Positions 63,756-64,000 of a stretch of 64,000 bases of DNA are shown piece after piece. The translations under genes and the position numbers were made by a program. Source of the DNA: Mesonia maritima (GTDB lineage Bacteria > Bacteroidota > Bacteroidia > Flavobacteriales > Flavobacteriaceae). Every line of letters starts with the position of its first letter. Position 1 is the stretch's first letter. The notes beneath the pieces are model-generated. The model was not told the DNA's origin and ran no database searches. It worked only from the letters and a program-made list of their open reading frames with translations. The stretch is taken from positions 67,754 to 131,753 of the forward strand of contig NZ_JBHLUA010000021.1 of assembly GCF_042433895.1 (NCBI RefSeq), read 5' to 3'.

Positions 63756-63813
63756 CTGTTTGCATATCTTAAGTTTGATTTTCATTAAATTTAGATTGTA
63801 AATCAGAAAGAAC

Positions 63814-63924
63814 AAAGAGAGGATTAAGGTTATGATATACGTTTAAGCGTTAGACTTCGACAACATTGATAATCCCCTCTCTTTAACTACTTAAACCACG
63901 TTCAGTTCTGTGAGGTCAGACCTC
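63814..63924 (+). ncRNA. Structured non-coding leader before a possible IS110 transposase
   Basis: A gene-free stretch with two stem-loops: AAAGAGAGGATTA (63814-63826) pairs with TAATCCCCTCTCTTT (63870-63884, two unpaired C) around a 43-base loop, and GAGGT-CAG-ACCTC is at 63912-63924. In IS110-group elements the DNA upstream of the transposase encodes the bridge/seek RNA, a stem-loop with large internal loops. Position and shape fit, but this is inference from a partial element. Confidence 0.35.
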
Positions 63925-63977
63925 GTTTTCAAGTTGTTGTGATCAAGGTAGTATGTTCTTTCATAAAATCAGTTCTT

Positions 63978-64000
63978 ATGGATAAATATAAAGAAACTTT
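63978..64000 (+). CDS. Start of a gene, possibly an IS110-family transposase (truncated by window)
   Basis: ATG at 63978 opens MDKYKET, then the window ends. From memory, flavobacterial IS110-family transposases often begin MDKYKETFGIDISK, so an IS110 element may extend to the right. With seven residues this is only a lead. The 220-bp non-coding, hairpin-rich leader supports it. Confidence 0.4.

Noticed and set aside
61530..63757. CRISPR array or REP/MITE explanation for the palindromes
   Set aside because: No short direct repeats with regular spacers are present; the palindromes differ from each other in arms and length, and each core pairs with the far end of its own gene unit, which a dispersed REP or MITE would not predict.
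61412..64000. Integrase gene (tyrosine recombinase) for the cassette array
   Set aside because: Looked for; no frame in the visible region resembles an IntI or any tyrosine recombinase. It may lie beyond the right edge or be absent.

Overview
The window is AT-rich DNA from a member of the Flavobacteriaceae (Bacteroidetes). The evidence is a gliding / type IX secretion (T9SS) core (porU, porV, gldJ), several secreted proteins with T9SS C-terminal sorting domains, promoter-like TTG...TAnnTTTG elements in place of sigma70 -35/-10 boxes, start codons without Shine-Dalgarno sequences, and small PID-CTERM-type proteins. The species cannot be named from the sequence alone.

Regions 1-32.7 kb are ordinary, intact chromosome. 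They hold the 3' part of gcvP; a ketoacyl synthase III / methyltransferase / glycosyltransferase run; a PafA-like phosphatase; an MlaE/MlaF lipid-transport pair; a leftward run DUF389 - manC - SprT-like - SDR - M28 peptidase; pyruvate dehydrogenase E1alpha/E2; cytidine deaminase; porU-porV transcribed away from gldJ; murF; two tRNA-Val genes; folC; a TonB/ExbD/ExbB energy-transduction operon; nhaB; a Glu/Leu-type dehydrogenase; anmK; and an acyl-CoA dehydrogenase. From 32.8 to 43.4 kb lies a leftward block of secreted surface proteins. It contains two tandem modules, each a ~1,000-residue T9SS cargo followed by a ~67-residue PID-CTERM-type protein, and then three adjacent adhesin-like genes with shared domains and SprB-like repeats.

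From 43.6 kb the DNA is much less tidy. An acyl-CoA dehydrogenase is broken by an exact 29-bp tandem duplication. A secreted subtilase carries an amber codon, a frameshift and a changed catalytic His. Intact genes follow (an SPOUT RNA methylase, a GreA-like factor, and a multi-PAS protein with a response regulator). Next is a decayed stretch (51.6-53.3 kb), a LytTR/LytS-type two-component system whose sensor is split in two, a frameshifted outer-membrane protein, and another gene-poor stretch. At 56.8-61.4 kb sits a leftward accessory cluster (two paralogous AraC regulators, a quinone-oxidoreductase-like gene with an in-frame amber, a glyoxalase-fold protein, an NmrA-like protein).

The most interesting part is the right end, 61.5-64 kb. 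Small single genes or gene pairs, all leftward, are separated by imperfect palindromes 56 to ~134 bp long. Each gene unit begins with a short core motif and ends with its reverse complement (9/9 identical for the last unit). This is the layout of integron-type gene cassettes with attC sites, but no integrase is visible. The array is abutted at the window edge by a structured non-coding leader and the first seven codons of what may be an IS110-family transposase.
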